DNA of 64,000 bases from Acidobacteriota bacterium (GTDB lineage: Bacteria; Acidobacteriota; Terriglobia; Terriglobales; Acidobacteriaceae). This document shows, piece by piece, positions 30,995 through 40,057 of the stretch. Numbering within the stretch: the stretch's first letter is position 1; the number at the start of each line of letters is the position of its first letter. The position numbers and the translations under genes are program-made. The stretch lies in assembly GCA_003225005.1 (NCBI GenBank), contig QIAN01000082.1:10158-74157 (forward strand). The letters are read 5' to 3'. Under the pieces are notes generated by a model that saw nothing but the letters and a program-made list of their open reading frames with translations, had not been told where the DNA came from and made no database searches.

Positions 30995-33451
30995 ATGACT
31001 GGATTGTTTCAGGATGTTCGCTACGCGCTTCGCCAATTGCGCAAGAGCCCGGGATTCACGTCGGCTGCCGTGCTGATGCTGGCGTTGGGTATCGGTGCTA
31101 ACACAGCCATTTTCAGTATGGTCAATGCCGTTCTTCTAAGGCCGCTGCCGTACAAAGAGGCTGACCGGCTGGTGATGGTGTGGGAGCAGAATCCCCATCG
31201 CGGTTGGCTTGAGAACGTTGTTTCGGCAGCGAACTTCCTTGACTGGAAGAAGCAGAACGATGTGTTCAGCGACATGGCTGCGTTCGAATCGAACTTCTTC
31301 AATCTCAGTGGAGGCAACAAGCCCGAGGAGATTGCCGGTGAACGCGTGACCACTAATCTTTTTTCTGTTCTAGGTGTTCGGCCTCTGCGAGGCCGACTAT
31401 TCCTGCCAGAAGAAGAGAAGCGGGGCAGCTCTGCGGTGATTGTGAGCTACGGACTTTGGCAAGAAAACTTCGGAGGCGATCCCGAACTCGTCGGGAAACC
31501 AATCTCGCTGAACGGCCTGGCTTATACGGTTGTGGGCATTCTGCCGGCGACCTTTGCCGACGATTACTCTCGATCGTTCGCGCGGCACTCACGCGTCTGG
31601 ATATCTGGTCTGGATCTTCAGCCCGAAGGCCGGGAGTTTCACGACTACCACGCCATCGCGCGACTCAAGCCGGGTGTAACGCAGGCTCAGGCGCAGACAG
31701 AGATGGACACGATTGCCAGCCGGATCGAGCAGCAATATCCCGAGTCAAAAGGTTGGGGCGTGGCTCTCGTAGGACTGCATGACCAGGCGGTGAAGTACAC
31801 GCGTCCGGCCCTTCTCGTCTTACTGGGTGCGGTCGCTCTGGTGCTGTTGATCGGGTGTGCCAATGTGGCCAACCTGCTGCTGGTGCGCGCGACAGGACGT
31901 CAGAAGGAGATCGCGATCCGCACAGCGCTGGGCGCCACCCGCGCACAAATTGTGCGGCAATTCCTGGTGGAGAGTTCGCTGCTGTCGATGATGGGGGCGG
32001 TACTGGGACTTGTTCTTGCCGCCTGGGGATCGGAAATCCTGGTGAGGCTGATGCCTCCCGATACGGCGAGAGTTGAAGGAGCGGGAATCAACGGTCTCGT
32101 GCTTCTTTTTACCGTCGTGATTACACTCGGAACGGGAATCGCATTCGGGCTAGTTCCTGCATTGAGTGCGTCCAGAGCCAAGATAAGCGAGACACTGAAA
32201 GAAAGTGGCCGAGGTTCGAGTCAGAGTACCAGCGGCCGCAGGCTACGGGACGCGCTCGTAGTCTGCGAGTTTGGTCTGGCATTAGCGTTACTGGTTGGAG
32301 CCGGCTTAATGATTAAGACGCTGGTGCATCTCGATCGGGTCGACATCGGCCTTGATCCGGAGAACCTTCTGACCATGAAGGTGCCGCTCGAAGGCCCGCA
32401 GTATCAGGATCAACGGCGACAGGTGGAATTCTTTCAGCAGCTTCTAGCCCGCGTTGAGGCGCTGCCGGGAGTCGAAGCCGCAAGCGTGACTCGTGGCGTT
32501 CCGATGTATGGCTGGGCAGGCTGGAGCTTTGTGACAGCTGATCATCCGAACCCGCCCGCGGGCGAGACGCCTGACGCGAACTATGTCGTCATCGGACCGC
32601 ACTATTTCCGGACGATGGGAATTCCATTACGCCTGGGCAGGCCATTCTCTGATGGCGACACGCCAACTTCGGAGCGAGTCGTGATTGTCAGCGAGTCACT
32701 GGCTCACAAGCAGTGGCCGGGAGAAGACCCCATCGGAAAGCGCCTTAAGGTAGGTGCTGACCCAAGCAACAAGAGCCTACCATGGCTTTCAGTAATTGGT
32801 GTGGCCGGAAACGTCAGGAGTGAGGGTCAGTATGCGCCCTTCGTGCCGGAACTATACGTCCCCTACACGCAACATCCCTGGATTCTGCGGCCTCGCCACA
32901 TCGTAGTCCGCAGTGCCTCCAGTTTGTCTGCGATCGTTCCTGCCATCCGTCACGAAATTGCAGCTCTGGACAAAAATGCCCCGGTTTCGGAGATCAGTAC
33001 CATGAAAGAGATCATAGCGGGCCCGGTACTTCAGGGGCAGACCGTCATGTGGTTGCTCGGTGCCTTCGCGGCCCTGGCGCTGATTCTTGCTGCCATAGGA
33101 ATTTACAGCGTCGTTTCTTACGCAGTGACCCAGCGGACGCACGAACTCGGCATTCGGATGGCCCTGGGCGCGGATCATCGAGCTGTCGTGAATCTGGTAG
33201 TGCAGCAGGGCCTGTTTCTGGCGATGATTGGCGTCGTAACAGGCTTGGCGGGAGCGTTGGCCATGGCCCGTTTCGTCTCCAGCTTGCCGTTCGAGGTGCG
33301 ATGGTTGTTGCTGTTCGATGTGCCACCGACAGACACGCTGACGTTCGTCAGCGTGTCCGCAATCCTGACCATCGTGGCCTTCTTGGGCAGTTATGTGCCG
33401 GCCCGACGCGCGGCGAAAGTCGATCCCATGGTGGCGTTGCGTTATGAGTAG
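30995..33451 (+). CDS. ADOP permease 7
   Basis: 818 residues, starting [20 protein letters not shown], with both FtsX halves present. In the last FtsX domain, between two helices, there is an extra hydrophobic stretch ([18 protein letters not shown]) where the sisters read a short YGVxPTDP loop. This lengthens the periplasmic loop before the final helix. The end is [11 protein letters not shown]. The gap from permease 6 is 17 bases with GGAG about nine bases before the ATG. Confidence 0.92.
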   Translation: MTGLFQDVRYALRQLRKSPGFTSAAVLMLALGIGANTAIFSMVNAVLLRPLPYKEADRLVMVWEQNPHRGWLENVVSAANFLDWKKQNDVFSDMAAFESNFFNLSGGNKPEEIAGERVTTNLFSVLGVRPLRGRLFLPEEEKRGSSAVIVSYGLWQENFGGDPELVGKPISLNGLAYTVVGILPATFADDYSRSFARHSRVWISGLDLQPEGREFHDYHAIARLKPGVTQAQAQTEMDTIASRIEQQYPESKGWGVALVGLHDQAVKYTRPALLVLLGAVALVLLIGCANVANLLLVRATGRQKEIAIRTALGATRAQIVRQFLVESSLLSMMGAVLGLVLAAWGSEILVRLMPPDTARVEGAGINGLVLLFTVVITLGTGIAFGLVPALSASRAKISETLKESGRGSSQSTSGRRLRDALVVCEFGLALALLVGAGLMIKTLVHLDRVDIGLDPENLLTMKVPLEGPQYQDQRRQVEFFQQLLARVEALPGVEAASVTRGVPMYGWAGWSFVTADHPNPPAGETPDANYVVIGPHYFRTMGIPLRLGRPFSDGDTPTSERVVIVSESLAHKQWPGEDPIGKRLKVGADPSNKSLPWLSVIGVAGNVRSEGQYAPFVPELYVPYTQHPWILRPRHIVVRSASSLSAIVPAIRHEIAALDKNAPVSEISTMKEIIAGPVLQGQTVMWLLGAFAALALILAAIGIYSVVSYAVTQRTHELGIRMALGADHRAVVNLVVQQGLFLAMIGVVTGLAGALAMARFVSSLPFEVRWLLLFDVPPTDTLTFVSVSAILTIVAFLGSYVPARRAAKVDPMVALRYE

Positions 33452-33460
33452 GAGATTGAA

Positions 33461-35971
33461 ATGACCGGAATACTCGAAGATCTTCGTTATGCCCTGCGGC
33501 AGGTACGCACGAATCCGGGGTTTACGGCCGTCGCTCTCCTCACTCTGGCGCTTGGTATAGGCGCCAACACCGGCATTTTCACTCTGGTTAATGCTGTGTT
33601 GTTGAAGTCCCTGCCGGTGCCGAACCCTGAGCAGCTTTTCCTTGTCCGCCAGGGTGACCGGTTTGCCGAGCAAACCCGTGTGTCTTATCCGCTTTATGAA
33701 CGGATGTTGAACGCCATGCCTCGATCCGCGAACCTGGCTGCAGTGACTCGGCCCGGTGACTTCTACTTGAGAACTGGAACTAGTCAGCCCGAGATGAGCA
33801 AGGGGCAACTTGTTTCGGGAAACTATTTTCAGACCTTCGAGACCTATCCTGTCCTCGGCAGACTCCTGACCCCAGAAGACAATCGAGTCATCGACGGTCA
33901 TCCGTCGGCGGTGATCAGTTACGGCTCCTGGAAGCGCCGCTTTGCTGGTGCACCTGACGTGATTGGGCGCGAACTGATCATCAATAGCCTGCGCTTCACG
34001 ATTGTCGGGGTGACAGCGGCAGATTTCTTTGGGGAGGAACCGGGAAGGGCGCCGGATTTTTGGCTCCCGCTCATGATGCAGTCGTCTCTTCACTACGCCC
34101 AGCATTACAGCAAGAGCACGGCGGCCGATGAGGACAAACCCTGGGTGTTCGAGGAAGACATCACTTGGGTGGGACTGATCGTCCGAGCAAGGAATCGAAG
34201 CGAGCTGTCCCACATTTCCGGCATCCTCAACCAGCTTGTCTCCGAAGACCTTGAGCGACACGGGATCCGAGCAAGTGCGGCCGAAGACCAGCGGGCTCGT
34301 CTCGAAAACCAGCTCGTGCTCGAGCCGGGTAGTCAGGGGACGAAGGCGCTGCAGCGCGAGTTCTCGCAACCTCTCCTGGTACTGAGCGGAATGGTAGGCC
34401 TGGTTCTGCTGATCGCGTGTGCGAACCTTGCCAGTCTGCTGTTGGCGCGAGCCACGACTCGGGCGCGCGAGATTGCTGCACGCCTCTCGATCGGCGCCAC
34501 ACGAAGCCGCCTGGTTCGACAGCTTCTGACGGAGTCCCTGCTGCTCTCAATTTTCGGTGGTCTGCTCGGAATCGGGGTGGCTTATTGGTGCGACACGGTC
34601 CTGCCTGGGTGGGCATCGGGCGGATCATTGCCCATTCCGCTCGACCTAGCGCCTGATATGCGCGTTCTGTTGTTCAGTATCGTCGTCGTGCTGGCCACCG
34701 GAATTCTCTTCGGTTTGGCTCCGGCTTTCCACGCAACAAATATCGCACCAGTACACGCTCTCAAAGCGAACGCAAGTTGGGCCTCCAGCACGCAGCGCAC
34801 GGGGGCCCAATGGTCGCTCCGGCAGACTCTGGTCGTCGCACAGTTTGCATTGTCGTTAGTCCTTCTGGTTGGCGCTGGGTTGTTCATTCGCACTCTCAGA
34901 AATTTCGTGAGGCTCGACCCCGGTTTCGATCGTGACCATATCCTTACTGTCTGGCTCGATACAAATATCCGGCACTACGACCACGGTCAACTGCTTTCGT
35001 TTTATCAGAAGGCACTTGATCGCGTGCAAGCGCTCCCCGGTGTGCACTCGGCGTCTCTGGCGACATGTAGCATCGCCTCAAACTGCAGGAGTGCTAGCGA
35101 TATTTACTTGCCAGGAGGCACCCACCTTGCGGCTACGCCGCAGACGAACATTGTCAGTTTGCACTACTTCGACAATGTCGGGATCCCGCGCCTGCGTGGG
35201 CGCGACTTTACGCTGGCAGACAATGAGAAAGCCTCACACGTCGCAATGATTAATCAGAGCCTGGCCCGTGAAGTGTTTGCTGGTGTAGATCCTATCGGCC
35301 AGCACTTTGGTTATGACCCCGGGTCTGCCAACGAGTTTCAGATCGTAGGAGTGGTGGCGGATGCATTGGTAAACGGCGTACGCGAAACTGCGCCGCCCAT
35401 GATCTATTTCCCTCTATTACAGGCCGTGACGAACGTTCAGAGTCTCGACGTGCGCGCCGCAGGCAATCCCGCACCGCTCACCGAACAAGTCCGCCAGGCG
35501 CTTACGAGCGTCGATCCTGATCTTCCCATCGGAGACCTTACTACCCTCGCAGAACAGGTCACCAGCAACCTGGGGCGGCAAAAGCTCATCGCGCGACTGA
35601 CCGCAATCTTCGGCGCTCTGGCACTCGCTCTCGCGTGCCTTGGTCTTTACGGGGTGATGTCTTACACTGTCGCGCGCCGGACCGGCGAACTCGGAATTCG
35701 ACTGGCTTTGGGAGCTCCGCGCAACGCAGTTCTCTGGCTTGTGCTGCATCAGACGCTGGTATTGATCAGCGCTGGTGTTGCTGCGGGATTATTGCTGTCG
35801 TTTCTTGCCGGGAGCACGGTCACAAGCCTGTTATTTGGCCTGAGTGCGTACGATCCTGCCACCCTCTTGGAAGCAACGGTGGTTCTGACGTTGGTGTCTT
35901 TCGGTTCGGGTCTAAGACCGGCGTGGCGTGCCGCTCACCTCAATCCGACAGAAGCTTTGCGCGTGGAATGA
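33461..35971 (+). CDS. ADOP permease 8
   Basis: 836 residues, the last and longest permease. It starts [20 protein letters not shown] with TM1 [20 protein letters not shown], and has complete first (LSGMVGLVLLIACANLASLL) and second FtsX domains. The C-terminus has drifted to AHLNPTEALRVE, losing the [10 protein letters not shown] tail shared by most of the others. Its first periplasmic domain is longer, with an Asp/Glu-rich portion around KSTAADEDKPWVFEEDI. The second ATPase gene follows after 19 bases. Confidence 0.92.
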   Translation: MTGILEDLRYALRQVRTNPGFTAVALLTLALGIGANTGIFTLVNAVLLKSLPVPNPEQLFLVRQGDRFAEQTRVSYPLYERMLNAMPRSANLAAVTRPGDFYLRTGTSQPEMSKGQLVSGNYFQTFETYPVLGRLLTPEDNRVIDGHPSAVISYGSWKRRFAGAPDVIGRELIINSLRFTIVGVTAADFFGEEPGRAPDFWLPLMMQSSLHYAQHYSKSTAADEDKPWVFEEDITWVGLIVRARNRSELSHISGILNQLVSEDLERHGIRASAAEDQRARLENQLVLEPGSQGTKALQREFSQPLLVLSGMVGLVLLIACANLASLLLARATTRAREIAARLSIGATRSRLVRQLLTESLLLSIFGGLLGIGVAYWCDTVLPGWASGGSLPIPLDLAPDMRVLLFSIVVVLATGILFGLAPAFHATNIAPVHALKANASWASSTQRTGAQWSLRQTLVVAQFALSLVLLVGAGLFIRTLRNFVRLDPGFDRDHILTVWLDTNIRHYDHGQLLSFYQKALDRVQALPGVHSASLATCSIASNCRSASDIYLPGGTHLAATPQTNIVSLHYFDNVGIPRLRGRDFTLADNEKASHVAMINQSLAREVFAGVDPIGQHFGYDPGSANEFQIVGVVADALVNGVRETAPPMIYFPLLQAVTNVQSLDVRAAGNPAPLTEQVRQALTSVDPDLPIGDLTTLAEQVTSNLGRQKLIARLTAIFGALALALACLGLYGVMSYTVARRTGELGIRLALGAPRNAVLWLVLHQTLVLISAGVAAGLLLSFLAGSTVTSLLFGLSAYDPATLLEATVVLTLVSFGSGLRPAWRAAHLNPTEALRVE

Positions 35972-35990
35972 AAACGAAATCAGGAGATGC

Positions 35991-36701
35991 ATGATCCAAC
36001 TGAAGAATCTGGAACGCAGCTACAAAACTCCCGCAGCCCAAACCTGGGTGCTTCGGCGCATCAACCTGGAGATTCGCGAAGGGGAATTCGTCACTATCAT
36101 GGGACCCTCCGGAGCGGGAAAGTCATCCTTACTGAACGTGCTGGCGCTCCTCGACGACCAGTGGACGGGCGAGTACTGGTTCCGCGAGCAAGGCGTACAC
36201 GACTTGAAGCGCAAGCAGCGGGGCGAACTGGCGAAGAGGAATGTCGGAATGGTCTTCCAGAGCTACCACCTGCTCGACGACCTTACGGTTCAGGAAAACA
36301 TCGATTTGCCGCTTTCTTATAAAGACATTCCGCGCGCTCAGCGGCAGAGCATGGTGGCCGACACCCTCGATCGCTTCCAGATCGTGGCGAAGAAAGACCT
36401 GTATCCCAGCCAGCTTTCCGGCGGCCAGCAGCAACTTGTGGGAATCGCACGCGCCGTAATCCACAAGCCATCGCTCCTGCTCGCCGATGAGCCCACGGGG
36501 AATCTGCATTCCGGCCATGCCAAGGAGATCATGGAACTCTTCCGTGATCTGAACCAACAGGGGACAACCATCGTGCAAGTCACTCACTCGGAAGCGAATG
36601 CGTCTTACGGAAGCCGCACGATTCAACTAGGGGACGGATGGTTGGTTGGCGATACAGCCAATCCTGCACTGCCTCAGCCGACGGAGGTCAGCGCATCGTG
36701 A
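35991..36701 (+). CDS. Second ABC ATP-binding protein of the block (variant signature and D-loop)
   Basis: 236 residues from the ATG at 35991, chosen because CAGGAGA precedes it and the longer frame would run into permease 8. Walker A is GPSGAGKSS (residues 38-46) and the Q-loop is VFQSYHLLDDLTVQENIDLP. The signature reads LSGGQQQLVGIARAV, with Leu where the first ATPase has Arg. Walker B is LLLADEPTGNLHS, so the D-loop Asp is His. The switch region is QVTHSEA. It is clearly related to the first ATPase but is not a recent copy. It may pair with some permeases or form a heterodimer with the first ATPase. The changed residues may be a subfamily trait rather than damage. Confidence 0.92.
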   Translation: MIQLKNLERSYKTPAAQTWVLRRINLEIREGEFVTIMGPSGAGKSSLLNVLALLDDQWTGEYWFREQGVHDLKRKQRGELAKRNVGMVFQSYHLLDDLTVQENIDLPLSYKDIPRAQRQSMVADTLDRFQIVAKKDLYPSQLSGGQQQLVGIARAVIHKPSLLLADEPTGNLHSGHAKEIMELFRDLNQQGTTIVQVTHSEANASYGSRTIQLGDGWLVGDTANPALPQPTEVSAS

Positions 36702-38638
36702 GGTTCCCGGGTTCTGGTTTCTGGCAACGAGGAATCGCCATGCTTTGTGTGTACGGAATGCTAACTGGCAACCTTCGGGCGCAGGTTCGAACATCGTCCC
36801 AGACGCAGGGTTCAACTACATCGCCCGAGAGCGGTGTGCCGCTTCGGTTTGAGATGCCAAAATCTCATAATCCGTTCAATGCCTACTCGCCCGACTCGGT
36901 GCCGGAGCCCGCACTTGCGAACTCAGCGCGTCTTCTCGAACTCATACGGGATGGCAAGCTCTATCTTTCGCTGAAAGACGCGATCGATCTTGCTCTAGAA
37001 AACAACCTCGATTTGGCCATTGCCCGCTACAACCTACCCATCGCCGATACCGACATTCTGCGTACCCGGGCAGGCGGATTCTTCCGCGGCGTGAACACCG
37101 GAGTGGTGCAGGGAACTCCCGGTGGGGGTGTGGGAGGTTTTGGCACGGGGGCTCCTGGGGCAGGGGCTGGCGGCACGTCGAGCGGCGCTGGTGGCGCGGG
37201 TGCAGGCGCCTCGGGTTTGGTTCAATCCACGCTCGGAACTGGCACTGCGGTGTCGTCGTATGATCCCGCGGTTACTGCCTCCATCGGAGCTGAACATCAA
37301 ACCACCCCACTGGCCAACCTGAAAATTTACGGCGTGCCTTCGCTCCAATTGAATACCGGTCAGACCACATTCGGTTACCTGCAGGCGTTTGCCACAGGTA
37401 CGAGCGTTTCTTTCCAGTTCAACAATAACCGTCAGTCGACCAACAGCCCTTTCCTCTTTCTGTCGCCCGCCACAAGCTCAATGTTTCGCTTTACGATCCA
37501 GCAGGAATTATTGGCAGGCTTCGGCTTCGGGCCGAATCTGCGATATCTTCGCATCGCTCGCAACAACAAGAAGATTTCCGACATCGCCTTCAAGGACCAG
37601 GTCATCGCCACGGTCACGCAGATCGAAAACATCTATTGGGATCTCGTCAGTGCCTACGAGCAGACTCAGGTCAACGAGCAATCTTCGGCCTTCGCGCAGC
37701 AGACTCTCGATAATGCTAGGAAACAGTTGAAACTGGAGAGCATTCCTGAGATCGATGTAATGCGGGCAGAAGCCGAACTTTCAAAACGTGATCAGGATTT
37801 GACGATTGCGCGCACGAGCTTGCTACTGCAAGAAACTCTCATGAAGAATGCCGTCACCAAGAATTTGTCCGATCCGCTTCTGGAGGCAATGCCAGTCATT
37901 CCAACGGAGAGCATGCAGACTGACCAGACACAGGCAACTTCACAGATTCAGGATTTGATTGCTCAAGCCTTGTTGCACCGTCCAGAACTGGCTGAGACCG
38001 ATGTGGACCTGGTAAACCGCCAGATCAGCCGGAAAGCGGCGCGCAATGCATTGCTGCCATCGCTCTCACTAGTAGGCTTCTACGGGGGGTCAGGACTCGC
38101 AGGCCCACTGAATCCTCTGTGTCAAGGATGCACTTCGAGTGTGCCGGTTGATTTCGCGGGAGCACTTGGAAACACGTTCAACAATACTTCTCCCGATTAC
38201 TATATTGGGTTGAACCTGAACATCCCTATCCGGAATCGGGTCGCTAAGGCTGATCAATTTCGTTCCGAGCTTGAGTATCGCCAGGCCGAGCTGCGCCGGG
38301 AGCAACTGAAGAAACAGGTCCGCATCGAGGTTCGCAATGCGCAATATGCGCTTGAACAGACTGGCGCGAGGGTAGACGCTGCGCGCAAAGCACGAGACTT
38401 GGCTCAGCGTACATTCGACATCACGAAGAAGGAACAGGAATTGGGGGCGGGATCGAGTAATCAGACCCTCACCGCCCAGCGCGATCTTTCGCTGGCTGAG
38501 TTAGATCTGGTCAGTGCGAGGACCATCCATGAGAAAGCCAAAGTCGAGCTTGATCGCGCAACCGGGGCGACTTTGGAACATAATGGCATCCAGATCCAGG
38601 ACGCGCTGAACGGGACCGTCGGCACGGCGAGTCCATAG
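36698..38638 (+). CDS. TolC-family outer-membrane efflux channel
   Basis: About 646 residues from the GTG at 36698, which overlaps the ATPase stop (GTGA) and has GGAGGT nine bases upstream. The signal peptide runs through MLCVYGMLTGNLRAQ. Two outer-membrane-efflux-protein repeats follow: YLSLKDAIDLALENNLDLAI opens the first, HRPELAETDVDLVNRQIS the second, with long coiled coils. Between about residues 125 and 170 there is a Gly/Ala/Ser-rich insert (GGGVGGFGTGAPGAGAGG) that is unusual for TolC proteins. It should form the outer-membrane exit duct for the adaptor and permeases of this block. Confidence 0.92.
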   Translation: MRFPGSGFWQRGIAMLCVYGMLTGNLRAQVRTSSQTQGSTTSPESGVPLRFEMPKSHNPFNAYSPDSVPEPALANSARLLELIRDGKLYLSLKDAIDLALENNLDLAIARYNLPIADTDILRTRAGGFFRGVNTGVVQGTPGGGVGGFGTGAPGAGAGGTSSGAGGAGAGASGLVQSTLGTGTAVSSYDPAVTASIGAEHQTTPLANLKIYGVPSLQLNTGQTTFGYLQAFATGTSVSFQFNNNRQSTNSPFLFLSPATSSMFRFTIQQELLAGFGFGPNLRYLRIARNNKKISDIAFKDQVIATVTQIENIYWDLVSAYEQTQVNEQSSAFAQQTLDNARKQLKLESIPEIDVMRAEAELSKRDQDLTIARTSLLLQETLMKNAVTKNLSDPLLEAMPVIPTESMQTDQTQATSQIQDLIAQALLHRPELAETDVDLVNRQISRKAARNALLPSLSLVGFYGGSGLAGPLNPLCQGCTSSVPVDFAGALGNTFNNTSPDYYIGLNLNIPIRNRVAKADQFRSELEYRQAELRREQLKKQVRIEVRNAQYALEQTGARVDAARKARDLAQRTFDITKKEQELGAGSSNQTLTAQRDLSLAELDLVSARTIHEKAKVELDRATGATLEHNGIQIQDALNGTVGTASP

Positions 38639-38644
38639 TTAAAC

Positions 38645-40057
38645 ATGCAGCCTTTTGCCAAGTCGGAAGAGATTCTCACCGCCACCGCGCTAAACAGTAG
38701 CAAGGTCCGCCCCCGTATCCTGGCTGCGGACGACCAGCAGCATGTTCTCGAAGCCATCGATCTTCTCCTGCGCCCGCAGGGATACGAAGTGGAGACGGCG
38801 CGATCCCCGGCCCTGGTTCGGGAGGCACTGACCACCGGCTCCTACGATGCCCTCCTTATTGATCTGAACTATACGCGGGATACAACTTCCGGTCGGGAAG
38901 GCCTCGACCTCCTTTCTGAGGTCGTTGCCATGGATAACACGACGCCCGTCATCGTGATGACGGCCTGGGCCAATATTGACCTGGCAGTGGAAGCCATGCG
39001 CTGCGGGGCACGCGACTTCCTTCAGAAGCCTTGGGAGAACGAACGGCTCCTTGTGATCCTGAGGACGCAGGTCGAGCTTCATCGCGCACTCCGTGAGGCT
39101 GAGCGCCTGGCAGCTCAGAATCGCCTACTCCAGACCGAAGGCCGGCCTCAGTTCATTGCGACAGGGCCTGCGATGCAGCCGCTGCTCGGCGCTATGACAC
39201 GCGTGGGTCCCTCGGACGCAAATGTGTTGATCACAGGCGAGCATGGCACCGGCAAAGAGGTGGTCGCGCATACGCTCCATGCCCTGTCTGCCCGGGCGTC
39301 CCGTCCCATGATCGCCGTAAACACCGGCGCTGTGCCGGAAGGACTATTTGAAAGTGAACTCTTCGGGCACGTGAAAGGTGCGTTTACCGACGCCCGTTCC
39401 GATCGCATCGGCCGATTCGAACTGGCCGACGGTGGAACCATTTTTTTGGACGAGATCGGCAACGTACCAATGCATCAACAGGCGAAGCTGTTACGCGTGC
39501 TCGAGGCGGGTGAGGTTGAGCGGGTCGGCTCATCTCGCCCCCGCCGTATCGACGTGCGCGTAATTTCCGCCACCAACATCAACCTTCGAGCGGCGTGCAC
39601 TTCCGGGCAGTTTCGCGAAGATTTACTGTTCCGTCTGAATACAGTTGAGATGCACGTGCCCGCATTACGAGAACGCCGGGAAGACATCCCTGTTCTCGCA
39701 GTTCACTTTCTTTCACGCTACGCATCACGTTACCGGCGGCCCGTCCAGGGATTCGAGGCTTCCGCGTTGCAGCTGTTGATGCAATACTCCTGGCCAGGAA
39801 ATGTCCGCGAACTCGAGCACACGCTCGAGCGTGCGGTCCTGATGTGCCGTGGAACTGAGATTGAACGCGCCGACTTGGGATTGGACTCACTGCGCCAGCA
39901 TGGCCAGAACCTGGAAGATCTCAGCCTTGAGTCTGTGGAAGCCATTCTGATCCGCAAGGCGCTGCAGCGTTCTCACGGTAATATAAGCCAGGCCGCCGAG
40001 GTGTTGGGGCTCAGTCGCGGAGCTCTTTATCGGCGGATGGAAAAGTATGGGCTCTAG
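38645..40057 (+). CDS. NtrC-class sigma54-dependent response regulator
   Basis: 470 residues in three domains. The receiver (about 24-140) has acidic pair Asp29-Asp30, phospho-acceptor Asp73 (LLIDLNYT), Thr106 and Lys128. The AAA+ sigma54-activation domain (about 165-400) has Walker A GEHGTGKE (198-205), the sigma54-contact loop reading GAFTDA (245-250) instead of GAFTGA, and Walker B GGTIFLDEIG. The C-terminal Fis-type helix-turn-helix is ISQAAEVLGLSRGALYRRM. It begins six bases after the TolC stop. Its likely target is the sigma54 promoter and tandem dyads at 15590-15712. Confidence 0.95.
   Translation: MQPFAKSEEILTATALNSSKVRPRILAADDQQHVLEAIDLLLRPQGYEVETARSPALVREALTTGSYDALLIDLNYTRDTTSGREGLDLLSEVVAMDNTTPVIVMTAWANIDLAVEAMRCGARDFLQKPWENERLLVILRTQVELHRALREAERLAAQNRLLQTEGRPQFIATGPAMQPLLGAMTRVGPSDANVLITGEHGTGKEVVAHTLHALSARASRPMIAVNTGAVPEGLFESELFGHVKGAFTDARSDRIGRFELADGGTIFLDEIGNVPMHQQAKLLRVLEAGEVERVGSSRPRRIDVRVISATNINLRAACTSGQFREDLLFRLNTVEMHVPALRERREDIPVLAVHFLSRYASRYRRPVQGFEASALQLLMQYSWPGNVRELEHTLERAVLMCRGTEIERADLGLDSLRQHGQNLEDLSLESVEAILIRKALQRSHGNISQAAEVLGLSRGALYRRMEKYGL

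Noticed and set aside
17740-35971. The possibility that the eight permeases are near-identical copies produced by mis-assembly
   Set aside because: Their protein sequences differ strongly outside the membrane motifs, with different lengths and C-termini, so they are old paralogues.
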